From assembly GCA_023395515.1 (NCBI GenBank), contig JAEWZB010000029.1:1-24673 (forward strand): a stretch of 24,673 nt of DNA, given 5' to 3'. Each line of letters starts with the position of its first letter. The stretch's first letter is position 1. Positions 8,099 to 14,087 of the stretch are shown one piece after another. Origin of the DNA: Bacillota bacterium. Lineage in GTDB: Bacteria > Bacillota > Syntrophomonadia > Syntrophomonadales > Syntrophomonadaceae. The position numbers and the translations under genes were made by a program. The notes beneath the pieces are model-generated. The model ran no database searches. It saw nothing but the letters and a program-made list of their open reading frames with translations, and was not told the origin of the DNA.

Positions 8099-8533
8099 AT
8101 GATAGTTTGTACAATTGGTTTTTCCAAAAAGAATTTGCGGGAATTCATTCATAAACTCCAAAATGCCGGAGTTAAAAAAGTTATTGATATCCGTTTAAAT
8201 AATACATCTCAACTTGCAGGTTATTCTAAAAAGCAAGATTTAGAGTTTGTATTAGAATTAGTAAATATAGATTATGATCATCGTCTTGAATTTGCACCTA
8301 CTGAAACACTCCTAAAAGATTATAAAGAAAAAAAGATTTCTTGGGCTGAATATGAAAACATATTTAATAATCTCTTGGAGAAAAGAAAACCTTTGACCAG
8401 AATTGAGACAAAAAATGAACCAGAAGTTATATGTTTACTTTGTTCCGAAGATAAACCTTCAAAATGCCATCGTAGGTTAGTGGCTGAGTTCCTAAAGAAA
8501 TATAATGAAGAAGTGCATATAAATCATTTGTAA
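8099..8533 (+). CDS. DUF488 family protein
   Basis: This 144-residue protein matches DUF488: N-terminal TIGFSKKNL, then VKKVIDIRLNN (the conserved Asp-X-Arg), and near the C-terminus ICLLCSEDKPSKCHRRLVAEFL, the conserved Cys-X-E-X2-P-X2-CHR motif. The conserved Cys, His and Arg suggest an active or metal site, but the family's biochemical role is not established. Ribosome site GGGAGG lies 9 nt upstream of the ATG. The 3' end of a second, diverged copy is found at 10977-11055. Genes of this family are common in accessory DNA. Confidence 0.88.
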   Translation: MIVCTIGFSKKNLREFIHKLQNAGVKKVIDIRLNNTSQLAGYSKKQDLEFVLELVNIDYDHRLEFAPTETLLKDYKEKKISWAEYENIFNNLLEKRKPLTRIETKNEPEVICLLCSEDKPSKCHRRLVAEFLKKYNEEVHINHL

Positions 8534-8775
8534 ACATTGTAGTTTAATAGGAATATTTCTGACCGGCTATTTTTCGGAATTCTTAAAGTAAAATCTGCTA
8601 TCGCAAAATTGAAAAATGATTTATTAGCAAAGATTTAAGTTTTCCTTTTATTCCCCATAAAATAATGGTGAGATCAGGATTGCCTCCTTTTTAGGGAGAG
8701 ATAAAGGCTATATAACTTAATTTTAATCAATCTGTTAGTACTACTCTTAAGAAAAAAGGATAAGAACCGGCATCT
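8534..8775. other. Gap after the DUF488 gene
   Basis: The first ~22 bp after the stop are shared with the second DUF488 fragment. A short plus-strand open stretch ending at 8636 (KSAIAKLKNDLLAKI) has no start signal and may be the relic of a lost gene. Nothing else is recognised. Confidence 0.25.
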
Positions 8776-8991
8776 TTAAGCCAATAACTCTAAAATAATA
8801 GCAGCCCAAGCGTTGAATCTTCTCTTAGTCTCTTTCTCCTCCATAGTAGTTCCCCGCTCGTTTTTCTTATTAGTATAAAAATTATAGGTAGGAACTTTAA
8901 ATAATAAAGATGCGCCAGAATTATGCTCGGGATATACCGGGCTTTTTTGCCCGGTATTCCCATGTTCGTTCCCTGTTTGTAAAAAACTCAT
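8776..8991 (-). CDS. Possible small hypothetical protein
   Basis: This frame would encode 71 residues starting MSFLQTGNEHGNTGQ and ending RRFNAWAAIILELLA. The amphipathic C-terminus looks protein-like, but the support is thin. GGAGGG lies 13 nt before the ATG, which is long, and the in-frame ATG at 9012 has no site. A strong hairpin (8929-8961) lies inside the frame, which is unusual for coding DNA. It lies about 100 bp downstream of the MarR gene on the same strand. It may instead be a non-coding RNA or the trailer of that operon. Confidence 0.35.
   Translation of the reverse strand: MSFLQTGNEHGNTGQKSPVYPEHNSGASLLFKVPTYNFYTNKKNERGTTMEEKETKRRFNAWAAIILELLA
8929..8961. repeat. Strong inverted repeat (hairpin)
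   Basis: GGGATATACCGGGC and GCCCGGTATTCCC flank six T residues and pair over 13 bp with one bulged base. The core ACCGGGC/GCCCGGT is perfect. There is no U-tract outside the stem on either strand, so it is not a standard terminator. It could be an RNA structure or a protein site. Confidence 0.6.
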
Positions 8992-9096
8992 TTTTACAGT
9001 ATCACCCTCCATTTTGGCGAGTTATTTCTTCTATAGCCTGCCTGAAGGTCATTGTAGAGCCTTATTTATAAATACGTTTTTGTATCCCGTAAATAA

Positions 9097-9522
9097 TTAT
9101 TTAAGGTTATCATATATTTTATTTAATAGTTCTTTCATTTCCATAATTTTAGCTTTTTCTATTCCTGTTGTAGCTTCCTCAAATAACTCCCTTGCTTTAG
9201 GAATTAATTCATCCTTTAAGGCCCAACCACGATCAGTTAAAAAAACTTGAAAAGCTCTTTTATCTTCCGGATGAGGCTTTCGTACAATCAATTCTTTCGC
9301 TTGTAGCTTTTCAAGAATACGATTAGTAGTTGGTTTATCTTTAAAGGTCCTATCTGCCAATTCTTTAGGGGTAATCCCTTCTTGCTCCCATAGACATTTA
9401 AGAACAGACCATTGTTCTGGTGTAATGTCATATTCGCTAAATCGCTGAAATAATTTGTTTTTAAGTTTTGTATTCGTTTTATTTAAAATAAAACCCAATG
9501 AATCCTCTAATTTTAATACCAT
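9097..9522 (-). CDS. MarR family transcriptional regulator
   Basis: The protein has 141 residues from the ATG at 9522. It has the MarR winged helix: ITPEQWSVLKCLWEQEGITP, then KELADRTFKDKPTTNRILEKL, and the wing with KPHPEDKRAFQVFLTDRG, where the D-K-R of the wing is conserved. A longer frame starting near 9585 is excluded because it would begin upstream of the gene's own promoter (9557-9585). The operator-like dyad at 9540-9553 recurs at the promoter of the two upstream membrane-protein genes, so the protein probably represses both itself and them. The effector is unknown; MarR proteins usually respond to phenolic or other small lipophilic compounds or to oxidation. Confidence 0.87.
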   Translation of the reverse strand: MVLKLEDSLGFILNKTNTKLKNKLFQRFSEYDITPEQWSVLKCLWEQEGITPKELADRTFKDKPTTNRILEKLQAKELIVRKPHPEDKRAFQVFLTDRGWALKDELIPKARELFEEATTGIEKAKIMEMKELLNKIYDNLK

Positions 9523-9539
9523 ATATATCATCGCCTTTA

Positions 9540-9585
9540 GTTGTTTTGACAACCATATTATATACACACTGCTATTTCCAATCAA
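9540..9585 (-). promoter_or_regulatory. marR-type promoter with overlapping operator
   Basis: On the minus strand TTGATT (9580-9585), a 17-bp spacer and TATAAT (9557-9562) form a near-consensus promoter. Directly after the -10 lies the dyad GTTGTCAAAACAAC (9540-9553). The same order, TATAATAT then GTTGTC, three bases, ACAACT, occurs at 10886-10908. Shared spacing and sequence make autorepression by MarR the natural reading. Confidence 0.75.
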
Positions 9586-9603
9586 TATATAAGATAAACA
9601 ATC

Positions 9604-10125
9604 TTACGTGCTTTTTATCCGGGGTTTTTTCTTTATTTCCAGCTTCGGCTTTATTGTGGATAGCAAAATCATAATTATCACCAAAGCCATATGGGAGATA
9701 AACAATATGACAAAATTCTGATAAATCCCTGTATAAGCAGGGGTTTTCATGGCCGCCAGCCCTTGCATCGCAATGATCTCTTGCATCTGTTCTACAAAAG
9801 GCAAATAAAATACTGAGCCGGTAATGATAATAACCCATGAAAGAATCCATTTTATAGCAATCCAGCGTATTTTGATAAATCCCCAATTAGTACATATGGC
9901 ATAAATAACACCAACCACAATAGTAGCCAGAGCACCGCTAATAATAAAGTAGTAATCCAGAAATTCCATCAAACTAAAAAGATAGATTAAATTTTCCCGA
10001 TTAGCCGTAGTACTGGATTGTATCAATAAGCCGAAAGAACAAATGATGCCACCTGCCCAACACATAACACACAGTAAATGAAAAAACTTTAGAATCCTTA
10101 AACCTTTCCCCTTGATTTTAATCAT
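9604..10125 (-). CDS. Four-helix integral membrane protein, DUF2269-like (paralogue 2)
   Basis: The protein has 173 residues with about four membrane helices. The first helix carries LRILKFFHLLCVMCWAGG, with a conserved His and a Trp-X-Gly-Gly. The loop before the third helix carries CTNWGFIKIRWIAIKW. Both motifs are shared with the neighbouring gene at 10181-10711, so the two arose by duplication. The His in helix 1 and the W-GG motif recall DUF2269 and related small membrane families (the HemJ- and CopD-type pattern), but haem or metal binding is only a guess. It ends in a basic cytoplasmic tail. It lies between its paralogue and marR on one strand, and is likely repressed by MarR. Confidence 0.75.
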   Translation of the reverse strand: MIKIKGKGLRILKFFHLLCVMCWAGGIICSFGLLIQSSTTANRENLIYLFSLMEFLDYYFIISGALATIVVGVIYAICTNWGFIKIRWIAIKWILSWVIIITGSVFYLPFVEQMQEIIAMQGLAAMKTPAYTGIYQNFVILFISHMALVIIMILLSTIKPKLEIKKKPRIKST

Positions 10126-10168
10126 CGCACTTCTCTACCCCGGCCTTTCGAGTTAATTTGTTTAATCA

Positions 10169-10199
10169 AGCCAATTAAGTTTAACAACTTTGATTGGCT
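10169..10199 (-). other. Nested inverted repeat between the two paralogous genes
   Basis: AGCCAAT (10169-10175) pairs with ATTGGCT (10193-10199), and inside it AAGTT (10177-10181) pairs with AACTT (10186-10190). It overlaps the stop codon of the upstream gene. There is no U-tract, so an RNA-stability or processing hairpin is more likely than a terminator. Confidence 0.35.
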
Positions 10200-10711
10200 A
10201 ATCTTTTAGTAATGCCTCTTTTACCCCAGGGCTTAAATACTGACAAGATGATCATGAGAGACAAAGAAGTTATTTGTAATATAGACCAGAATAAATGGCT
10301 TGCCTTAACGGCTAAATAAGAATCATTATGTAATGCGGTATTACCAAGTTCACGGCTCAGCTCCAGCATGGCACCTTCCCCAGGCCCTAAAAACAACATA
10401 GCACTGGTCAATGAAAAAGCTGTTAGCGCCCATTTCAATATAATCCATTTGTATTTAAAAAATCCCCAATTAGTAAATACTCCATATAATAAGCCTGTGA
10501 TTAAGCACCCTAAAGCGCCACATGCAGCTACTACCACAGTATCTATAAAATGACTGGCAAGATTTATACCATACAGTGTTCCTTCCGACAGAGCGGCCGA
10601 ATTGTTTAGATTTAACGTTATCATCGACATCGCTCCTCCCACCCAACAGCATGCTGCAAAGAGATGAAATATTTTCAGTATTCTCAAACTATTCTTTTTG
10701 AATTTATACAA
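10181..10711 (-). CDS. Four-helix integral membrane protein, DUF2269-like (paralogue 1)
   Basis: The protein has 176 residues and about four membrane helices. It shares with its neighbour LRILKIFHLFAACCWVGG in helix 1 and FTNWGFFKYKWIILKW before helix 3. The start is a TTG at 10711 with AAGGAG 8 nt upstream; no ATG is available at the N-terminus. A near-consensus promoter with a 38-bp palindrome lies about 190 bp upstream. Together with the paralogue and marR it forms a small regulated unit, perhaps a stress- or efflux-type membrane function. The two proteins might form a heteromer; that is inference. Confidence 0.75.
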   Translation of the reverse strand: MYKFKKNSLRILKIFHLFAACCWVGGAMSMITLNLNNSAALSEGTLYGINLASHFIDTVVVAACGALGCLITGLLYGVFTNWGFFKYKWIILKWALTAFSLTSAMLFLGPGEGAMLELSRELGNTALHNDSYLAVKASHLFWSILQITSLSLMIILSVFKPWGKRGITKRLANQSC

Positions 10712-10873
10712 ATAGCACAGCTCCTTCCCCCGCAGGGATTAGCATCTATCAATACGTTTCCCGGTTCCACAGTCTTCACCCTTTGTTCACCCAGGACGAA
10801 CGATGAGGTCAGTCAGTCTAAGTAAATATTTTCAAAAAGTTCTCATTTTTTATTTAGAATAAAATCTAATAAA

Positions 10874-10911
10874 ACATATAATATAGTTGTCGCGACAACT
10901 ATATTATATGT
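10874..10911. promoter_or_regulatory. 38-bp perfect palindrome, probable MarR operator
   Basis: The sequence is perfectly self-complementary about 10892/10893. Its centre is GTTGTCGCGACAAC (10886-10899) with arms containing TATAATATA and its complement. The GTTGT/ACAAC core matches the dyad at the marR promoter. It overlaps the -10 of the membrane-protein promoter, so a bound repressor would block it. The second, outward-facing TATAAT in the other arm has no obvious plus-strand gene to serve. Confidence 0.8.
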
Positions 10912-10931
10912 ACCCTGCAATTTTTAGTCAA
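10903..10931 (-). promoter_or_regulatory. Promoter of the membrane-protein genes
   Basis: On the minus strand TTGACT (10926-10931), a 17-bp spacer and a perfect TATAAT (10903-10908). The -10 lies inside the 38-bp palindrome. The leader to the TTG start codon at 10711 is about 185 nt and includes no other gene that I can see. Confidence 0.8.
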
Positions 10932-10976
10932 TATATTAGATAATAACTTTAACTTCTTTCAATCCGATGTTTTTTT

Positions 10977-11055
10977 GAGGCAAAATTCCTAAACAAGTAT
11001 GATGATGAAGTGCATATAAATCATTTGTAAACGTTGCAGTTTAATGGGAACACTG
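10977..11055 (+). pseudogene. 3' fragment of a second DUF488 gene
   Basis: The last 17 codons read EAKFLNKYDDEVHINHL and stop at 11028-11030, closely matching the end of the intact DUF488 protein (VAEFLKKYNEEVHINHL). DNA similarity continues about 22 bp past the stop. Upstream of 10977 the similarity ends abruptly, so the 5' part is lost. The two copies are 2.5 kb apart in the same orientation and flank the MarR/membrane-protein block. Confidence 0.8.
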
Positions 11056-11060
11056 TAAGA

Positions 11061-11360
11061 TCAGCGTTGGGTTATGATTTTGTCATCAGGATGATTGCGC
11101 CAGCGCTTTATTCGTTGCCCCTTTAGTTTAATAGCATTTTCATGGCAGTTATCTGCACATTCTCCACAGCCTATGCAATCAGATGCATTAATTACGTTGG
11201 ATTTTATACTTCCCTTAAACTTGACTTTCATTTTGCCAAACCATCGCAGCTTTTTATAATCAGCTTGACTTATTTCTTTAAGCTCCAACACACTTTGCGG
11301 GCAAAATTCAACACATTTTCCGCAGCCATCACACATATTCCAATCAATACCAAGAATCAT
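11061..11360 (-). CDS. Small ferredoxin with two [4Fe-4S] sites
   Basis: The protein has 99 residues. Two cluster motifs are complete: CDGCGKCVEFCP and CIGCGECADNC, each C-X2-C-X2-C-X3-C. The ~45-residue linker between them is longer and more basic than in minimal ferredoxins, and the C-terminus is basic too (QRIKRWRNH). The ATG at 11360 is chosen because AGGAGAGG lies about 8 nt upstream; a longer frame would run through the terminator at 11427-11450. Two 11-bp repeats 44 bp upstream match those at the response-regulator promoter, so the gene probably belongs to that regulon. It would act as an electron carrier in the cytoplasm; the partner is unknown. Confidence 0.87.
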   Translation of the reverse strand: MILGIDWNMCDGCGKCVEFCPQSVLELKEISQADYKKLRWFGKMKVKFKGSIKSNVINASDCIGCGECADNCHENAIKLKGQRIKRWRNHPDDKIITQR

Positions 11361-11403
11361 ATGGTAACCTCTCCTAACCTTTTTCCTAAGAGTACAATAC
11401 TTA

Positions 11404-11425
11404 TTTAAACCGAATTTAAACTCAG
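11404..11425 (-). promoter_or_regulatory. Two 11-bp direct repeats before the ferredoxin gene (response-regulator box)
   Basis: On the minus strand CTGAGTTTAAA (11415-11425) is followed immediately by TTCGGTTTAAA (11404-11414). They match the TTCNGTTTAA repeats at 13532-13575 and 13416-13437. A weak -10-like TATTGT begins 4 nt downstream. Tandem 11-bp half-sites near a poor -35 are the usual layout for activation by OmpR/PhoB-type regulators. Confidence 0.6.
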
Positions 11426-11426
11426 C

Positions 11427-11450
11427 AAAAAACTCCGCTGCAGCGGAGTT
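11427..11450 (-). terminator. Intrinsic terminator of the two-component operon
   Basis: AACTCCGCTGCAGCGGAGTT is a perfect 20-bp palindrome (8-bp stem, loop TGCA) followed on the minus strand by six T residues. It lies 77 bp after the kinase stop codon and directly abuts the ferredoxin promoter repeats. Confidence 0.85.
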
Positions 11451-11526
11451 CAAGCTAGAAAAGTAACAATATGATTGCTTCATTAATCTTTAACCTCAAG
11501 CCACTGGACCACAGAATCTTGGTGGT

Positions 11527-12705
11527 TCAATTCTCTTGTTCCATCGGTAGTAAAACGATAAAGACGGAACCCTGGCCTAAAGTGCTCTGAACCGTGATGG
11601 TACCATTATGCAACTCAATGATTTTCTTTACGAGGGATAATCCCAGACCATTGCCGCTCCGGGAGCGGTCACGGGATTTATCCACCTTATAAAACCGCTC
11701 AAAAATGTGCATCTGATCTTTTTTAGGAATGCCAATACCATTATCAGAAATATGACAAATAAGCTTACCGTCTTTCTCTTTTAAAGTAACCCTGATTTCT
11801 CCACTCTCGGGGGTAAATTTAATTGCATTATGCAAAAGGTTCGTCCACACCTGTATGAGCAATTCCTTATCACCAGTAACGGTTGCTTGGTCAAGCTCCA
11901 CATCAATTGTAATTGATTTTTCCATCCACTGGGGTTCCAGCATCAGTACCGCATTTTGGATTAATTTATCTAACCGGAATGTACTTGGTGAAAAGGAGGT
12001 GTTTTCAGCTTCAAGATTGGATAATTTCAACAAATTGTCACTTAGCTTGGAAAGCCGTTTGCTTTCGGTTTCTATAATCTCCAGATAATGAATACGCTGC
12101 GCTTCTGTTAATGCAGTATTTTTCAAAAGTGCTGCAAATCCACTAATAGATGTAAGCGGGGACTGAATCTCATGTGATACATTAGAAATAAAGTCCTGCC
12201 GCTGGGTTTCCAGGGAAGAAAGTTCATGAGCCATCTTATTAACGCTTTCGGCAATTTTATTGAAGGGGTCATGTCCATCCGTAATGACAGATACTGTAAA
12301 ATCCCCATGTGAAATCCGTTCTAGTGCTTCCAAGGTTTTTTCATACAAGCTATTACGGGTATGAATTAGTTCTTGGCCATAACGCGTTCGTTTCAACATT
12401 TCGGCAACCAGCTTTCCTAGCACCGCAAAAATGATAAAGCCTAGTAAAACAGACACAAGGTAACTTACAGCCCCTTCCAGGTAGCCTGATAAAAGTACCA
12501 TAAGCCTGTAACTTATTAACATACTAGCTGTTAGAACAAGGCAAAAATAAATAATGGTTAATATCACATGGCTTTTATTCTGATAATGTGATTCTTCGCT
12601 CTCCTGCCAATGAGTGTAGATATGCCTATTCCCATATGGTTTCATGTGTGTTTCTTCTTTGCTCAGCCAATGTGTGCGAATATGCCTATGCTTATTTCTT
12701 CTCAT
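11527..12705 (-). CDS. Membrane sensor histidine kinase
   Basis: The 392-residue protein has a cytoplasmic N-terminal ~47 residues, two membrane helices (about 48-70 and 78-100), a HAMP-like linker (ERISHGDFTV), HisKA with SHEIQSPLTSISGF (phospho-acceptor His), and HATPase_c with NLLHNAIKFTPESG, ISDNGIGIP, FERFYKVDKSRDRSRSGNGLGL. Almost no extracellular part exists, so sensing is probably in the membrane or N-terminal. The N-terminus has two copies of RHIXTHWXXXEEXH (residues 7-20 and 27-40), an odd His-rich repeat. The start overlaps the regulator stop by 4 bp, and AGGTGG lies 4 nt upstream. The partner is the response regulator at 12702-13379. The stimulus is unknown. Confidence 0.9.
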   Translation of the reverse strand: MRRNKHRHIRTHWLSKEETHMKPYGNRHIYTHWQESEESHYQNKSHVILTIIYFCLVLTASMLISYRLMVLLSGYLEGAVSYLVSVLLGFIIFAVLGKLVAEMLKRTRYGQELIHTRNSLYEKTLEALERISHGDFTVSVITDGHDPFNKIAESVNKMAHELSSLETQRQDFISNVSHEIQSPLTSISGFAALLKNTALTEAQRIHYLEIIETESKRLSKLSDNLLKLSNLEAENTSFSPSTFRLDKLIQNAVLMLEPQWMEKSITIDVELDQATVTGDKELLIQVWTNLLHNAIKFTPESGEIRVTLKEKDGKLICHISDNGIGIPKKDQMHIFERFYKVDKSRDRSRSGNGLGLSLVKKIIELHNGTITVQSTLGQGSVFIVLLPMEQEN

Positions 12706-13379
12706 AAAACCACCTCCAGCCGGTATCCCAAACCCCTGATAGTTGTAATTTTAAAGCCATATTCATCAGGCGGAAAGCGGTCCCGGAGCCGGTTGATATG
12801 AACATCTAAGGTGCGTTCGTTACCGTCAAAATCATAACCCCATATATCCTCGATGAGCTGATCGCGGGTCAGGGTTTTACCCGGGTACCCACCCATTTTA
12901 TACAACAGCTCAAATTCTTTCATTGGGATATCTAACGTTTTGCCATTAGCTGTTACGGTATAACTGATATGATTGATGGTCAGCTTACCGATGGTAACTT
13001 CCTGGGCGAGAATAATGTTGTATCGTTTTAAAAGTGCACGGACACGGACAATTAATTCCTCACCCTCAAAGGGTTTAACCAAATAATCATCACATCCCAA
13101 GTCAAAGCCTCTTACTTTATTACTAACTTCACCTTTAGCTGTCAACATCAGGATAGGTAAGTTCTCATAATACTGGCGGGCAGTGTGGCAAAATTCAAAT
13201 CCATCCATACTAGGCATCATTATATCCAATACGCACAGATCTATTTTTTCTTCTTCCAGTTTAAGTAGGGCCTCGCGGCCATTAGCAGCTTCGCAAACTG
13301 AGTACCCTGCCTGGTTAAGTAAAGTGGTGACAAGCTCACGAATATAAGCATCATCATCAACCACTAAAATTTTATTCAT
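12702..13379 (-). CDS. OmpR/PhoB-family response regulator
   Basis: The protein has 225 residues. The receiver domain (1-~118) has VVDDDAYIRELV with acidic residues, the phospho-acceptor Asp in LCVLDIMMPSMDGFEF, MLTAKG and DYLVKPFEGEEL. The C-terminal winged helix has FELLYKMGGYPGKTLTRDQL, VDVHINRLR-type recognition (LDVHINRLRDRF) and ends IRGLGYRLEVVL. AAAGGGGTG precedes the ATG. Two 11-bp repeats upstream (13416-13437) match those at two other promoters here, implying autoregulation and a small regulon of ferredoxin, the divergent 95-residue protein and itself. Confidence 0.92.
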   Translation of the reverse strand: MNKILVVDDDAYIRELVTTLLNQAGYSVCEAANGREALLKLEEEKIDLCVLDIMMPSMDGFEFCHTARQYYENLPILMLTAKGEVSNKVRGFDLGCDDYLVKPFEGEELIVRVRALLKRYNIILAQEVTIGKLTINHISYTVTANGKTLDIPMKEFELLYKMGGYPGKTLTRDQLIEDIWGYDFDGNERTLDVHINRLRDRFPPDEYGFKITTIRGLGYRLEVVL

Positions 13380-13415
13380 AACATCACCCCTTTGAAGACA
13401 ACTATAAACGAGTAA

Positions 13416-13437
13416 TATAAACAGAAGTTAAACAGCT
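13416..13437 (-). promoter_or_regulatory. Two 11-bp repeats before the response-regulator gene
   Basis: On the minus strand AGCTGTTTAAC (13427-13437) is followed by TTCTGTTTATA (13416-13426). Both fit the NNCNGTTTAA half-site. A TTTATA-like -10 starts 7 nt downstream. Autoregulation by the OmpR-type protein is inferred. Confidence 0.5.
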
Positions 13438-13531
13438 GTTACATTTTATATTCATACTCTAAGCGCTGGTCTTAGCTGTACTTACCAGTATAAAATCTAT
13501 TTTGCGTAAATGGAATGCATAACATAGCCTC

Positions 13532-13588
13532 CCGCGTTTACATTCAATTTAAATTCAGTTTAACTTCCGTTTAAGTAGCTTATGTAAT
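13532..13588 (+). promoter_or_regulatory. Array of 11-bp direct repeats and -10 of the divergent small gene
   Basis: Three perfect-period repeats, TTCAATTTAAA (13543-13553), TTCAGTTTAAC (13554-13564) and TTCCGTTTAAG (13565-13575), follow a weaker fourth CCGCGTTTACA (13532-13542). TATGTAAT (13581-13588) lies 5 nt downstream and there is no good -35. The layout is that of a Pho-box-type activator site. Confidence 0.7.
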
Positions 13589-13624
13589 ATGGGGCCATAA
13601 GAATTAGTGAAAGGAGAAATAATC

Positions 13625-13912
13625 ATGACGGCTGCGAATTTATCCGTATCTCCTGAGGTGAAGGCACTGTTACCTGATGCTTTAATCAATTATATTTGGC
13701 AGCTCACGTTGTCTGATGAGTGCCAAGCCAGTGAAAATCAAACATTTACCCTGGAACCTAAGGAATTAGGTGGGCGGGGCGTTCAAGACATATTGCACTC
13801 CTGCAAACGTGAAAATTTCCAACAGCTTCGTCGTGTATTTGGGGTAGAACCGGTCAGATGCAACCTAAAAGTTATAAAGACCCAAGGCAGCTATGAAATG
13901 TTGCTTTACTAA
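13625..13912 (+). CDS. Small hypothetical protein (DUF960-like at most)
   Basis: The protein has 95 residues from the ATG at 13625, which has AAAGGAG 9 nt upstream; an in-frame ATG at 13607 precedes that site and is not used. The segment LPDALINYIWQLTLSDECQA followed by QTFTLEP recalls DUF960 proteins (an I-W helix and a Q-X-F-X-L strand), but I am not sure. It is soluble and of mixed alpha/beta character. It is transcribed divergently from the two-component operon behind the strongest repeat array of the window, so it is probably the main target of that system. Confidence 0.7.
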   Translation: MTAANLSVSPEVKALLPDALINYIWQLTLSDECQASENQTFTLEPKELGGRGVQDILHSCKRENFQQLRRVFGVEPVRCNLKVIKTQGSYEMLLY

Positions 13913-13951
13913 ACACCGCAAAACATAAATATTGAAAAAGAGGATAATAAA

Positions 13952-14011
13952 ATGAATTTGCTTTCCATCATCATGGGCACGGCAAAAATCTCCTGGGGCA
14001 TAGTTAAATGA
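13952..14011 (+). CDS. Possible 19-residue amphipathic peptide
   Basis: The frame MNLLSIIMGTAKISWGIVK is preceded by GAGG 9 nt upstream of the ATG and ends in TGA. It lies 39 bp after the 95-residue protein gene and 5 bp before a strong hairpin, so it may share that transcript. The sequence is amphipathic and membrane-active in style. No family is recognised, and a frame this short can be chance. Confidence 0.35.
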   Translation: MNLLSIIMGTAKISWGIVK

Positions 14012-14016
14012 GGTTT

Positions 14017-14048
14017 CATCCAGTAGGGGATTCTACCCCCACTGGATG
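14017..14048. terminator. Strong stem-loop between the small gene and the methylase
   Basis: CATCCAGT (14017-14024) pairs with ACTGGATG (14041-14048). After one mismatch GGGG pairs with CCCC, leaving a loop of about 6 nt. Neither strand has a U-tract. It lies between convergent genes and may end both transcripts, but it is not a typical intrinsic terminator. Confidence 0.45.
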
Positions 14049-14087
14049 TCAAACGAATCAATACTGGCTCTATTACGTAGAATATCT

